In this document: positions 26,145-35,040 of the stretch, piece by piece
How the letters are laid out: every line of letters starts with the position of its first letter
Position numbering within the stretch: position 1 is the stretch's first letter
Origin: Pseudomonadales bacterium
Lineage (GTDB): Bacteria; Pseudomonadota; Gammaproteobacteria; Pseudomonadales; JAHRWD01
Direction of reading: 5' to 3'
Assembly: GCA_016763075.1 (NCBI GenBank)
Contig: JAESUM010000033.1
Location: 1 to 50,726 of the forward strand
Length of the DNA: 50,726 bases
Notes under the pieces: generated by a model
What the model was told of the DNA's origin: nothing
Seen by the model: only the letters and a program-made list of their open reading frames with translations
Database searches by the model: none
Translations under genes and position numbers: made by a program

Positions 26145-27455
26145 TTACCAAAGCTCGATGTTCTCGCCGTCGCTGCTAGCTACGGCCTTAGACGCTGGTT
26201 CAGCTGCTTTTTTGAAATTGGGTTTCGGTTTTTCAGCGCGAGGAGTATCCATTTCATCAGCACGGACGTCTACCCGTTTGCTGATATCACCGATGATATT
26301 AAAGCGGTTAAGGTTACTCTTCATCGCTTTAGCCAATTTACGAAGGTCGCCTGCGGAAACACGGTGCATGTTGGAGTTTTCGAGTGCCCCGGCGTTTAAG
26401 TTCCCAAGGGTATCTACCGCTAACTGTACTTCGCCTGCAGCACCTGATTGCACTTTAATAGATGCACTAATAAGTGAGGCGGCCTCGCATGCTTCTTCAC
26501 TACTGGTAGAGATCGACACCAGTATGTTTCTAATTGAATTGGTTTGTTCTCGGGCTGTTTGCGTATGGGTATTGCTCGATTCCATGCCTACAGAGATTTT
26601 TTTTGTGGTTTGTTGGATAGAATCGACAATGCCGTGGATTTCTTGTGTCGCTTCGCTGGTACGTTGGGCCAAATTACGTACTTCGTCCGCAACGACTGCA
26701 AAACCTCTGCCGTGTTCACCAGCCCGCGCGGCTTCAATAGCGGCGTTGAGAGCGAGTAAATTGGTTTGATCGGCTACCGAGCGGATCACATCGACGATCG
26801 TTCCAATATCTAAACTACGTTCTTGAAGTAAGATTAAGTCTTCAATAGCTTGTTGCATATCTGAGGTTAAAATATCCATTGTACCTACGGCTTGTTGAAC
26901 CTCATCGCGACAGTCAGACACCAGCTCACTGGTTTCGTTTTCTGATTTGTTGATATGGTGTACCTGTTGCCCTGCTGCGAGGGAGGCTTCGCTCATACGC
27001 GATACAACCTCGGCAACCTTTTCGCCAAAGTTCGCTTGAATATCGGCCTTCTGAGCCATGTTTTGGTAGCTTTCGTGTAGCTCGTCTGCCATGGGCAACA
27101 AGCGCGTGGACGAATGGGTAAGGGAAGATATGGCTTCTTCTGTCGAACTGATCAGTTCTGACAAATACTCGGTAAAGCTATTGATGATTGGGTTTTTCGA
27201 TGCAGCTAATTCGACGTTCAAATTAATTTTATCGCCGCTGTTAATGACGGACAGGCTTTCGCCGAGTTTGCTGAGCTCCTGCGCCATCCATGTGCGATAA
27301 ATCCATATTCCAGCAGTCACCGTGACGATCGATTTCGCCACCAGTAGGGCAAGTAACGATGTTTCAAGACCGTACATAGAGTAGAGAACGTAGTCAGGTA
27401 TAGAGACGAGAGCAGCAGCAATGGCCAAGATTACTACGAGCTGTTGTTTTTCCAT
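26145..27455 (-). CDS. Methyl-accepting chemotaxis protein without a ligand domain
   Basis: The product is 436 aa. Two hydrophobic helices (about 6-28 and 32-52) are joined by only a few residues, so there is no periplasmic sensor domain. A coiled-coil signalling domain follows, with the highly conserved hairpin tip around 229-262 ([39 protein letters not shown]). There is no CheR-tethering pentapeptide; the tail is basic/Ala-rich and ends NIELW. It likely senses a membrane or cytoplasmic cue, or receives signals from a partner. AAGGG lies 9 nt before the ATG. No che genes are near. Confidence 0.9.
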   Translation of the reverse strand: MEKQQLVVILAIAAALVSIPDYVLYSMYGLETSLLALLVAKSIVTVTAGIWIYRTWMAQELSKLGESLSVINSGDKINLNVELAASKNPIINSFTEYLSELISSTEEAISSLTHSSTRLLPMADELHESYQNMAQKADIQANFGEKVAEVVSRMSEASLAAGQQVHHINKSENETSELVSDCRDEVQQAVGTMDILTSDMQQAIEDLILLQERSLDIGTIVDVIRSVADQTNLLALNAAIEAARAGEHGRGFAVVADEVRNLAQRTSEATQEIHGIVDSIQQTTKKISVGMESSNTHTQTAREQTNSIRNILVSISTSSEEACEAASLISASIKVQSGAAGEVQLAVDTLGNLNAGALENSNMHRVSAGDLRKLAKAMKSNLNRFNIIGDISKRVDVRADEMDTPRAEKPKPNFKKAAEPASKAVASSDGENIELW

Positions 27456-27724
27456 CTACAGTGACCCTTTGAGACATTTAACAGCGCCCTATTGTAGGTT
27501 GAATTATCCAGCATTCTAAGGGCGCGTGGACAAGTTTCCTCAGTATAGATACAAATTAGAATAGTGAAGGGTGACTGAGCGATAAACCTTTGATTGCCGA
27601 CAGCGGTGATGATTGAACGCAGCTCAGCGCTGGCTTGCTGGGGATATATTGGTATGATCCCGCGGTATAAATATGGACCCACTGTTTAGGGTTTTTGTAT
27701 TGAGCAAACATTGAGGCTTGGATA

Positions 27725-28054
27725 ATGAGTGAAGAAATATCAGATTCGGATGTTTTACGAGCAAAACTCAATGCTGAAACCGCAGAAATTAGTTGGATGG
27801 AGCTTCAACGTCCTCACGCAGCAGGCAATGTGATTCAAGTCAGTGCTACGCTAGATTTGGTAGAAGTTGGCGCACATTTTGTGACGGACAATAGCGCTAA
27901 AATTCAAACATGGACCACCGCTGGAGACATTCAGCCGGTAACCGATACGCAGGCGGCTGCTTGGGTTGTGGTAAACCAAACGTTGTGGGCCTTGGTTATT
28001 TCGCCTTGGGTGTTGGTGCAAGATAAACAAGAAGATGAAAACAAAAGTGAATAA
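27725..28054 (+). CDS. DUF2288 domain protein
   Basis: The product is 109 aa. The sequence LRAKLNAETAEISWMELQRPHAAGNVIQVSATLDLVEVG matches the DUF2288 pattern (start of domain, ETA.I.W.EL..FFA.G.V..V...LDLV.V), and LWALVISPWVLVQ is its end. It is small, soluble and without known function. GAGG lies upstream of the ATG. It is divergent from the chemotaxis gene, with a 269-nt spacer in between in which I saw no clear promoter, and precedes slyX by 51 nt, so these two are probably cotranscribed. Confidence 0.8.
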   Translation: MSEEISDSDVLRAKLNAETAEISWMELQRPHAAGNVIQVSATLDLVEVGAHFVTDNSAKIQTWTTAGDIQPVTDTQAAAWVVVNQTLWALVISPWVLVQDKQEDENKSE

Positions 28055-28105
28055 CGACATTGATGCGCCATATAATAATGTCCGCATGAGCGAGGAGTAA
28101 AATTT

Positions 28106-28306
28106 TTGGAAAATCGACTAGCCGAAATTGAAATACAAATCGCTCATCAGGAAGAGGCGATACACCAACTGAATCAAGTGATTTATAAACAGCAAAAACA
28201 AATCGATTTATTGGAATTAGGTGCCAAACACTTGATGGGCCGAATCCATACGTTATCCGACGGCAATGACGATTCTTCCGAGCAAGAGCTGCCGCCTCAT
28301 TATTAA
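28106..28306 (+). CDS. slyX: SlyX family protein
   Basis: The product is 66 aa with a heptad pattern throughout the first 45 residues (LAEIEIQIAHQEEAIHQLNQ, VIYKQQKQIDLLE), a short coiled coil, and an acidic end with PPHY, as is usual for SlyX. No function is established for the family. The start is TTG at 28106, with GAGGAG at 28092-28097 placed 8 nt upstream, which decides the start. It follows the DUF2288 gene on the same strand. Confidence 0.85.
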   Translation: MENRLAEIEIQIAHQEEAIHQLNQVIYKQQKQIDLLELGAKHLMGRIHTLSDGNDDSSEQELPPHY

Positions 28307-28326
28307 TAGCGCGGCGCTTTTGCGGG

Positions 28327-29730
28327 CTAAGACGATTGTTTTGAATAACGGTGGTAACTAAAGGCCGCGCTTGCACAGCACAACAACCCTAGTAGAGCGC
28401 CGGCCAGCACATCGCTGAACCAGTGAGCATCTAAATAGAGCCTGCTAATGGCTGTGAGTAAAATGGCAATTGCCGCGACTAAATAGACCTTCCAATGGTG
28501 TTGGCGCTGCATATATTGACAGACCAAATAACCGCCAAACCCAACCAGCAATGTAGCCAAAACCATATGGCCGCTCGGGAACGAGTACGCATCTATGCCA
28601 TGGGATAGTGCTGAAGGCCTGGTCACTTGCAGCCAACCTTTCAACCCCAGCACCGCTGCAGCACCCGCCACAGAAATGGCCCACGCGTGATTAACTGTCC
28701 ACTTGTTTTGGTGTTTAACACTGTAAAGCGTACATGCTATTAATAAAGCTGCGAATAACCGGTAGTCCCCCAACCACGTTATACCGCTGAAAAACGGTTC
28801 GGCTAGTGACGTGTTTGATGTGCTTTCAGCAAGAACACCGCGTAACTCTTGAAGCCATTCGCGTAATGCCACATTGAGCTGAACGAGGCTTGGTAGTTCT
28901 AGCGCCATAATGGTTATTAGGCTGATCAACAGCACCACGCACAGTACAATTAATGCAGCCGCGCCCAGCGGAAACCAGCCAAGGGTATTTTGATGCGTGC
29001 CAGCAGCTGCGGAGCCACGCGTTGTATTAAAAGGTTGCTGGTAACGTAGCCAAACCAAACGCGGAACATTGCGGGCACTGGCCCAGCGCTGGGCTTTTAA
29101 ATAGAAGCTGCCATTAAACGCCAATTGTTGCAGCGCACGCTGCAATAGCCACAGCAATGCCCAGCCTCCCATGGTGCCAAACAGAATCCACAACATAATG
29201 TTTTGTGTGAGTTCATCGCCGGCTTGTACTGATGCGCCAATGTAGTAACCCGGCAGCAAGTACACCGGTGCCCAAGCTAGCGCTGAAATAATATTGGTGG
29301 CAATGAAGCGGCCAGCGGGCATATCCATCATGCCTGCGACCATTGGGATAAACGGCCGAATAGGACCAATAAAACGCCCAAAAATTATGCTTTTCCCACC
29401 GTGATTCAAAAAAAAGCGTTCGCCGTTTTCGATCCACTGTGGGTGACTGCGAAAAGGCCAGTAGCGCTGTAAGTGCTGATGAAAATAGCGCCCAACAAAA
29501 AAGCTCAGGCCATCGCCGACAATAGCACCAAAGAATGCCGCGGCGAGAACCGGCCAAACCCCCAACACGCCGCTACCGGCAATGGCTGCGATTCCAAACA
29601 ACAACACAACGCCGGGCACAATAAGCCCGATCACCGCCAATGACTCCGCCATAGCGATCAAAAAGATCATCCAGCCAGTCCAGCTGGGGTTGGCTTGTAG
29701 CCAGTCGAAGATCGGTTGGATATCAGGCAT
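28327..29730 (-). CDS. Fused DedA-family / PAP2 phosphatase membrane protein
   Basis: The product is 467 aa with about ten hydrophobic segments. The N-terminal half (about 1-200) is a DedA/SNARE-associated domain with FGRFIGPIRPFIPMVAGMM; DedA proteins are linked to undecaprenyl-phosphate flipping. The C-terminal half (about 260-460) is a type 2 phosphatidic acid phosphatase with all three motifs: KGWLQVTRP, SFPSGHM, and SRLYLDAHWFSD. The fusion would join lipid-carrier recycling and dephosphorylation of undecaprenyl pyrophosphate or a related lipid in one protein (inference). Such fusions are known in other proteobacteria. It is convergent with slyX and leaves only 20 nt between stops. Confidence 0.9.
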   Translation of the reverse strand: MPDIQPIFDWLQANPSWTGWMIFLIAMAESLAVIGLIVPGVVLLFGIAAIAGSGVLGVWPVLAAAFFGAIVGDGLSFFVGRYFHQHLQRYWPFRSHPQWIENGERFFLNHGGKSIIFGRFIGPIRPFIPMVAGMMDMPAGRFIATNIISALAWAPVYLLPGYYIGASVQAGDELTQNIMLWILFGTMGGWALLWLLQRALQQLAFNGSFYLKAQRWASARNVPRLVWLRYQQPFNTTRGSAAAGTHQNTLGWFPLGAAALIVLCVVLLISLITIMALELPSLVQLNVALREWLQELRGVLAESTSNTSLAEPFFSGITWLGDYRLFAALLIACTLYSVKHQNKWTVNHAWAISVAGAAAVLGLKGWLQVTRPSALSHGIDAYSFPSGHMVLATLLVGFGGYLVCQYMQRQHHWKVYLVAAIAILLTAISRLYLDAHWFSDVLAGALLGLLCCASAAFSYHRYSKQSS

Positions 29731-30100
29731 GCGTGTTAGGCAGATCCTTTATTTGGTTGTGAGTGTGATTACGAGTGCGAGGGTTGTGCTTGGTACTTGG
29801 TGGTGTGGAATTTGGCCGCTCGGTGTAAAACACTGGGTAACGGCGCGTGCTGCGCAGCAGCTAATGTTGCAAGCAGCGGTTACCAGCCGCTATCAGCCGT
29901 TGTGCGCGTTTGAACAACAAAACCATAACAGCCGCGCAGTATATAGGCTTTCGGGTTTGTTTCGTAACGGTTTGGCGGCGCGGCATGTATAATGCGCAAA
30001 AACAGGTTTGAGGTCTTTTTGCGTGTTTGCAATAAGCCTTATTTTAACCCCTTTTTCCGATCACTTTTCTAATCACGATTAGAGCGTTACAGGCAACATC
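29731..30100 (+). promoter_or_regulatory. Spacer with candidate proA promoter and operator-like palindrome
   Basis: No gene is supported here. A perfect TATAAT lies at 29988-29993, preceded directly by TG; no good -35 sits at 17 bp, so it may depend on an activator or be weak. At 30068-30083, TCTAATC-AC-GATTAGA is a 7-bp palindrome in the proA leader, 17 nt before the ATG, possibly an operator. The first 200 nt are upstream of the DedA-PAP2 gene. Confidence 0.4.
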
Positions 30101-31375
30101 ATGGTCTCCAATATCAAGAATTATATGGCAGAGCTTGGCAGCAAAGCGCGCCGTGCTTCTCGTAAAATGGCCAGCGCATCAACGCAGCAAAAAAACCAAA
30201 CCTTGTTTGCGATCGCCAAGCACCTTGAGCTGCAAAGCGAAGCACTGCTTAACGCCAATAAAAAAGATATGAACGCAGGCGTTGAAAAAGGTTTAGACGC
30301 AGCATTGTTAGACCGGCTTGAGCTGACTCCTGCACGTATTGACAGCATGATTGAAGGTCTAAAACAGGTCGCTAGTTTGTCTGACCCCATTGGTGAAATC
30401 AACGGCATGAAATATATGCCCAGCGGAATACAGGTAGGCAAAATGCGCGTGCCATTGGGGGTGATTGGCATTATTTATGAATCGCGACCCAATGTAACCA
30501 TTGACGCCGCAAGCCTGTGCTTAAAGTCAGGTAATGCGACCATTTTGCGCGGTGGCTCTGAAGCGCTGCATTCGAACCAAGCGATAGCCGCCTGCATATA
30601 TGCAGGGCTAGAAGAAATCGGCATGCCGCTTGATGCGGTACAAGTGGTGAGCACCACTGACCGCGAAGCCGTGGGCGAGCTCATCACCATGCCTGAGTTT
30701 GTCGACGTAATTATTCCGCGTGGCGGAAAAGGCTTAATTGAAAGAATTAGCCGCGATGCAAAAGTCCCTGTTATTAAGCATTTAGATGGCATTTGCCACG
30801 TTTATGTCGATGACCGAGGCGACTTAGAAAAGGCTGCTAAAGTAGCGTTTAATGCCAAAACCCAACGTTACGGCACGTGCTGCACCATGGAAACATTGCT
30901 GGTGCATGAGGCGGTAGCGGCTGATTTATTGCCAAGTTTGGCAGCACTTTACCAAGAGCAAAACGTAGAACTACGTGGTTGCCCTAAAACAATTGCGGCC
31001 ATAGCCGGCGCAGTGGAAGGTGTTATAGCGGCCACCGAAGAAGACTGGAGTACAGAATATCTGGCGCCGGTGTTGTCTATAAAGTGCGTGGATTCAATGG
31101 ATACTGCTATCGAGCACATTAACCAGTACGGGTCGCACCATACGGATTCAATCATCACCGAAGATTACACCCGTAGCCGGCAATTTATTACTGAGGTGGA
31201 TTCAAGCTCGGTAATGGTTAATGTATCGACACGTTTTGCAGATGGCTTTGAATATGGCCTAGGTGCTGAAATTGGTGTTTCTACCGATAAAATTCATGTG
31301 CGTGGGCCAGTAGGGTTAGAAGGGTTAACCTCTGAAAAATATGTAGTGCTGGGCGATGGTCATATCCGCCAGTGA
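30101..31375 (+). CDS. proA: Gamma-glutamyl phosphate reductase
   Basis: The product is 424 aa, full length. It reduces glutamyl-5-phosphate to glutamate-5-semialdehyde with NADPH, the second step of proline synthesis. [33 protein letters not shown] is the nucleotide-binding region, and the catalytic cysteine lies in [47 protein letters not shown] is the characteristic C-terminus. The stop overlaps the nadD start by 4 nt (GTGA), so the two are translationally coupled. It is the first gene of the long co-directional block that continues to lipA. Confidence 0.97.
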   Translation: MVSNIKNYMAELGSKARRASRKMASASTQQKNQTLFAIAKHLELQSEALLNANKKDMNAGVEKGLDAALLDRLELTPARIDSMIEGLKQVASLSDPIGEINGMKYMPSGIQVGKMRVPLGVIGIIYESRPNVTIDAASLCLKSGNATILRGGSEALHSNQAIAACIYAGLEEIGMPLDAVQVVSTTDREAVGELITMPEFVDVIIPRGGKGLIERISRDAKVPVIKHLDGICHVYVDDRGDLEKAAKVAFNAKTQRYGTCCTMETLLVHEAVAADLLPSLAALYQEQNVELRGCPKTIAAIAGAVEGVIAATEEDWSTEYLAPVLSIKCVDSMDTAIEHINQYGSHHTDSIITEDYTRSRQFITEVDSSSVMVNVSTRFADGFEYGLGAEIGVSTDKIHVRGPVGLEGLTSEKYVVLGDGHIRQ

Positions 31376-32061
31376 GCGAAACGTTAGATCAAACTGAGTC
31401 CATGAGTACGCCTCGTTCAGTGGTCGCTTTTATGGGTGGCACCTTTGACCCCCTGCACTTTGGTCATTTAAGAATGGCGCGCGAGCTGAAGCAGGCCATT
31501 GCAGCGGGCCAGTTTAGGTTGGTTCCATGCGGCGATCCGTACCATAAAGCCCATCCGGTAAGCCCTGCCAGCCAACGCGTTAAAATGCTGGAGCTGGCGC
31601 TGGCGAATGACGCTGAATTGGACCTTGATACCCGCGAGCTAAAGCGCGACGGCCCCACCTACAGTTACGATACGCTGGTGTCGTTGCGGCAAGAGCTTGG
31701 CGCTGATGCAAGCCTTATAATGGTGATGGGTATGGATAGCTTTTTATCCTTGCCGAAGTGGCATAATTGGCAAAAATTGACCGAACTAGGGCACATATTA
31801 GTCGTGCACCGGCCCGGTTCAGAGCAAGCTTTGAGTGAACCGTTGCAGAGCTGGTATGCCAACTGCAAAGCCACGCAATTGGAACAACTTCGTAGCAGCA
31901 GTCATGGCTTGGTGTTTGATTTAAGAATGACCATGTTAGATATTTCTGCTACACAAATTCGGGGGTTATTGTCTGAAGGACAATCGCCGCAATACTTATT
32001 ACCGGAAAGCGTGCTTGAATATATAAACCAGACCGGTTTGTACTGCTCGCAGCCTGACTAA
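31372..32061 (+). CDS. nadD: Nicotinate-nucleotide adenylyltransferase
   Basis: The product is 229 aa from GTG 31372; an ATG at 31402 is a possible shorter start. It makes deamido-NAD from nicotinate mononucleotide and ATP. The nucleotidyltransferase motif [13 protein letters not shown] is at the start of the domain, and [13 protein letters not shown] near the end supplies the second ATP-binding motif. The order proA-nadD-rsfS-rlmH-mrdA is conserved in many gammaproteobacteria. The next start codon follows 10 to 40 nt later, depending on the start used for rsfS. Confidence 0.95.
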   Translation: MSETLDQTESMSTPRSVVAFMGGTFDPLHFGHLRMARELKQAIAAGQFRLVPCGDPYHKAHPVSPASQRVKMLELALANDAELDLDTRELKRDGPTYSYDTLVSLRQELGADASLIMVMGMDSFLSLPKWHNWQKLTELGHILVVHRPGSEQALSEPLQSWYANCKATQLEQLRSSSHGLVFDLRMTMLDISATQIRGLLSEGQSPQYLLPESVLEYINQTGLYCSQPD

Positions 32062-32098
32062 ACAAACACATTTGAACGATAACGCTACGGCCAACAAT

Positions 32099-32476
32099 AT
32101 GATGACACCAGACCAATTGAAACAACGCATCCTCGAATTACTCGATGACAGTAAAGCCAAGGATGTGCTTTGTATTGATGTGAGAGACAAGACCAGCGTT
32201 ACCGACTATATGATCATTGCTAGCGGCACCTCCAGCCGCCATCTCAACTCCATTGCCGAGCATGTTGCACTTGAAACCAAGCGCCAAGGCGAAGTGGCTT
32301 TAGGTGTTGAAGGTAAGGGCGGCTCTGAATGGGTGCTGCTCGATCACGACTGCGTAATCACGCATATTATGCTGCCTGAAGCTCGCGAATTTTATGACCT
32401 TGAGCGTTTATGGCAGCCATTGGCTCCCGGTGCAGTTAAGCTTGAACAGGATCAAGATCACAACCAAGAGCCTTAA
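32099..32476 (+). CDS. rsfS: Ribosomal silencing factor RsfS
   Basis: The product is 125 aa. It binds uL14 on the 50S subunit and stops subunit joining when nutrients are low. KAKDVLCIDVRDKTSVTDYMIIASGTSSRH is the family signature, with WVLLDHDCVITHIMLPEAREFYDLERLW at the end. I took the ATG at 32099 because the TTG at 32072 in the same frame adds a tail not usual in the family; neither has a clear ribosome binding site. It lies between nadD and rlmH, 8 nt before the latter, as in E. coli and relatives. Confidence 0.93.
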   Translation: MMTPDQLKQRILELLDDSKAKDVLCIDVRDKTSVTDYMIIASGTSSRHLNSIAEHVALETKRQGEVALGVEGKGGSEWVLLDHDCVITHIMLPEAREFYDLERLWQPLAPGAVKLEQDQDHNQEP

Positions 32477-32484
32477 TTTTTAAC

Positions 32485-32952
32485 ATGCGTGTTCGATTAA
32501 TCTGCGTTGGAACCCGCATGCCCCAATGGGTCACAAGCGGCTTTGGTGAATACCAAAAACGGTTAGTGAATGATCTGCGCCTTGAGCTGGTTGAAGTAAG
32601 CGCCGGCGTTAGAAACAAAAACGCAGACTTAAAAAGAATCGTCGCAAAAGAGGGCGAGGCATTGCTAAAAGCAGTGCCTAAAGGCGACTTGCTGATCGCG
32701 CTCGACTTGACCGGTAAACAGTGGAGCACCGAGCAACTCTCCAAAGATATTGTTGGCTGGCAAGGTCAAGGCAGAGATGTCAGCTTGCTGGTTGGCGGCC
32801 CCGATGGCCTGCACGCCAGTTGCATACAGCGCGCAGAATTTAGCCGCTCATTGTCAAAGTTAACCCTTCCTCACCCGCTTGTGCGAGTGCTGATGGCCGA
32901 GCAAATATACCGCGCGTGGAGCCTTAGCAAGGGTCACCCTTACCACCGTTAA
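32485..32952 (+). CDS. rlmH: 23S rRNA pseudouridine(1915) N3-methyltransferase
   Basis: The product is 155 aa, the normal size. This SPOUT methyltransferase modifies pseudouridine 1915 in helix 69 of 23S rRNA, using SAM, on assembled 70S ribosomes. MRVRLICVGTRMPQWV at the start, LVGGPDGL in the knot and LPHPLVRVLMAEQIYRAWSL then GHPYHR at the C-terminus are diagnostic. It follows rsfS after 8 nt and precedes mrdA after a spacer with three inverted repeats. Confidence 0.97.
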   Translation: MRVRLICVGTRMPQWVTSGFGEYQKRLVNDLRLELVEVSAGVRNKNADLKRIVAKEGEALLKAVPKGDLLIALDLTGKQWSTEQLSKDIVGWQGQGRDVSLLVGGPDGLHASCIQRAEFSRSLSKLTLPHPLVRVLMAEQIYRAWSLSKGHPYHR

Positions 32953-32961
32953 GTTGCTCAA

Positions 32962-33050
32962 TAGGTGAACCTACCGCAAGCACCTGTGTTAACACAGGTT
33001 CAGCGCGGTTAAACTAGGTCAATTCGAATAACACCCAGCTAAATTGACCT
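32962..33050 (+). repeat. Three consecutive inverted repeats between rlmH and mrdA
   Basis: TAGGT-GA-ACCTA (32962-32973), the perfect 18-nt palindrome ACCTGTGTTAACACAGGT (32982-32999), and AGGTCAATT (33016-33024) with AATTGACCT (33042-33050). All three share an AGGT/ACCT arm. The last stem ends 6 nt before the mrdA ATG, in the place where a ribosome binding site would be expected. Confidence 0.6.
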
Positions 33051-33056
33051 CCTACC

Positions 33057-34931
33057 ATGCCTGAGCCGTTACACCTCAATAACCCCGTGACCGAACGCCG
33101 CATATTCAATGCAAGGCTCGCAGTGTGCTTGCTTATTGTCGTATTGATGGCGGTGGGTTTAATGGTGCGAGCGGCCTATTTACAGCTGGTTGAGCATGAC
33201 CGGTATGCAACCCTATCCGATGAAAACCGCCTCAGGGTTCAGCCAGTAGCGCCGACTCGCGGCCTTATTTATGACCGTAATGGAGTTTTGCTTGCGGACA
33301 ACCAACCCGGGTTCACACTGGTTATTGTGCGTGAACGAGCTAAAGATCTTGATCAGTTGCTGATCGAGCTGCAATCTATTATCGAAATCTCGGACCGAGA
33401 AATTCAGCGCTTTCAAAAACGCCGTAAACGCTCCGGGGCATTCTTTGCATCACTGCCGATCAAATTCAAACTCACGGATCAAGAAATCGCCAAATTAGCG
33501 GTGAATAAACACCGATTACCTGGGGCCGAAATACGCGCCCAATTGGTACGGCATTACCCAATGGGCCACTTAACAACCCACGTGGTGGGCTATGTAGGCC
33601 GTATTAACGAACGTGAACTACTCAAAACCGACCGTGTTCAGTACAGCGCAACCAACCATATTGGCAAAACAGCCATCGAAAATTTCTACGAATCGGTGCT
33701 GCATGGAAGCGTGGGCCATGAAACCGTCGAAACCGATGCGCAGGGCAGGGTGCTTCGCACGCTTGAGCGCATCGACCCTGTTCCGGGAAGTGACATACAG
33801 CTTCATTTAGACATTGAGCTGCAGCGCGTCGCAGACCAAGCATTGGATGGTAGGCGTGGAGCAGTGGTGGCTATAGAAATTGAAACCGGTGGAGTACTGG
33901 CGATGGTCAGTAAACCTTCTTTTGATGGCAATAAATTTGTCACAGGAATTGACAGCAAAAGTTACAACAAGCTGCGAGATTCACTGGATTTACCGATGTT
34001 TAATCGCGCCCTTCGCGGTGTGTATCCGCCAGGCTCAACCATTAAACCTTTTATTGGATTAGCCGGTTTGGATACCCGCGTGGTTAATTACTACAGCCGA
34101 GTACGTGACCCGGGTTGGTACCAATTAGAAAACGACGAGCGCTTCTACCGTGACTGGAAAAAAGGAGGCCATGGGTGGAGGGTAAATTTGCAACAGGCCC
34201 TTATTGAATCCTGCGATACCTATTTTTATGACCTATCTTTTAAATTGGGTATTGACCAAATTCACAACTACCTTAACCGTTTTGGTTTTGGCCAGCGTAA
34301 TTTGGTGGATCTTCCCGGCGAGGCCTACGCTACGTTACCTTCGCGTGACTGGAAAATGAAAACCTACGGTAAATCCTGGTATCACGGCGAAACATTGCTA
34401 GCGGGTATTGGCCAAGGGTACTTTTCGGTTACCCCAATGCAGCTGGCAACCGCGACGGCAACCTTTGCCAGCAGAGGTAAAACCGTGCAAGCACGCATGT
34501 TGGTGACAACCCCTGAAGAAAACTGGCCAACTCTGGAGAGACAAAAGTTACCCAATGTTGAGCTAAAGAGAAAGGCCGATTGGGATTACCTGTTCGATTC
34601 GATGGAGAAAGTAGTGCACTCTGCCCGCGGTACCGCGCGGCGAATAAGCATTGGAAGCCAATACCGTATTGCGGGTAAAACCGGAACCGCCCAAGTAGTA
34701 GGGATTCGTCAAGGCGAAGAGTATGATGCTGACGCATTGGAAGAGCGAAAACGAGATCACGCTCTGTTCGTTGGGTTTGCGCCGGTAAAAGCGCCAAAAA
34801 TAGCGATTGCCGTGATTGTCGAAAACGGTGAGCACGGAAGCTCCGTAGCGGCCCCGATTGCCCGCAAATTATTTGATGCGTATTTACTGACTAAGCCAAA
34901 CATGGGTTTAAAATTAAGCAACACACCTTAG
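33057..34931 (+). CDS. mrdA: Penicillin-binding protein 2
   Basis: The product is 624 aa. It is the transpeptidase of the elongation complex, working with RodA at the inner membrane. A short cytoplasmic tail is followed by one membrane helix (about 20-42). The dimerisation domain contains RGLIYDRNGVLLADN. The transpeptidase motifs are S327-T-I-K330 (PPGSTIKP), S385-C-D387 and K541-T-G-T. The C-terminus shows DHALFVGFAPVKAPKIAIAVIVENG. No proper ribosome binding site is seen before ATG 33057; a hairpin occupies that position. rodA follows after about 110 nt. Confidence 0.96.
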   Translation: MPEPLHLNNPVTERRIFNARLAVCLLIVVLMAVGLMVRAAYLQLVEHDRYATLSDENRLRVQPVAPTRGLIYDRNGVLLADNQPGFTLVIVRERAKDLDQLLIELQSIIEISDREIQRFQKRRKRSGAFFASLPIKFKLTDQEIAKLAVNKHRLPGAEIRAQLVRHYPMGHLTTHVVGYVGRINERELLKTDRVQYSATNHIGKTAIENFYESVLHGSVGHETVETDAQGRVLRTLERIDPVPGSDIQLHLDIELQRVADQALDGRRGAVVAIEIETGGVLAMVSKPSFDGNKFVTGIDSKSYNKLRDSLDLPMFNRALRGVYPPGSTIKPFIGLAGLDTRVVNYYSRVRDPGWYQLENDERFYRDWKKGGHGWRVNLQQALIESCDTYFYDLSFKLGIDQIHNYLNRFGFGQRNLVDLPGEAYATLPSRDWKMKTYGKSWYHGETLLAGIGQGYFSVTPMQLATATATFASRGKTVQARMLVTTPEENWPTLERQKLPNVELKRKADWDYLFDSMEKVVHSARGTARRISIGSQYRIAGKTGTAQVVGIRQGEEYDADALEERKRDHALFVGFAPVKAPKIAIAVIVENGEHGSSVAAPIARKLFDAYLLTKPNMGLKLSNTP

Positions 34932-34948
34932 ATTACCAAGCGTTTAAA

Positions 34949-35032
34949 ATAAGGCTTTGTGCATAAGGTTCTGTAAATAAGATTTTGTAAGCAAGCCTCT
35001 GCAAAAATAGGCGAAGGGAATAGATTCTGTAA
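34949..35032 (+). repeat. Degenerate 14-nt tandem repeat upstream of rodA
   Basis: Six units of exactly 14 nt lie head to tail: ATAAGGCTTTGTGC, ATAAGGTTCTGTAA, ATAAGATTTTGTAA, GCAAGCCTCTGCAA, AAATAGGCGAAGGG and AATAGATTCTGTAA. The consensus is near ATAAGGTTCTGTAA; the fifth copy is the most diverged. The array fills almost the whole mrdA-rodA spacer and ends 8 nt before the rodA ATG. Confidence 0.7.
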
Positions 35033-35040
35033 AGTAGGTT

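Noticed and set aside
29582-29992. 136-aa plus-strand frame before proA
   Set aside because: Half of it is antisense to the DedA-PAP2 gene, the rest is spacer; no conserved pattern or binding site.
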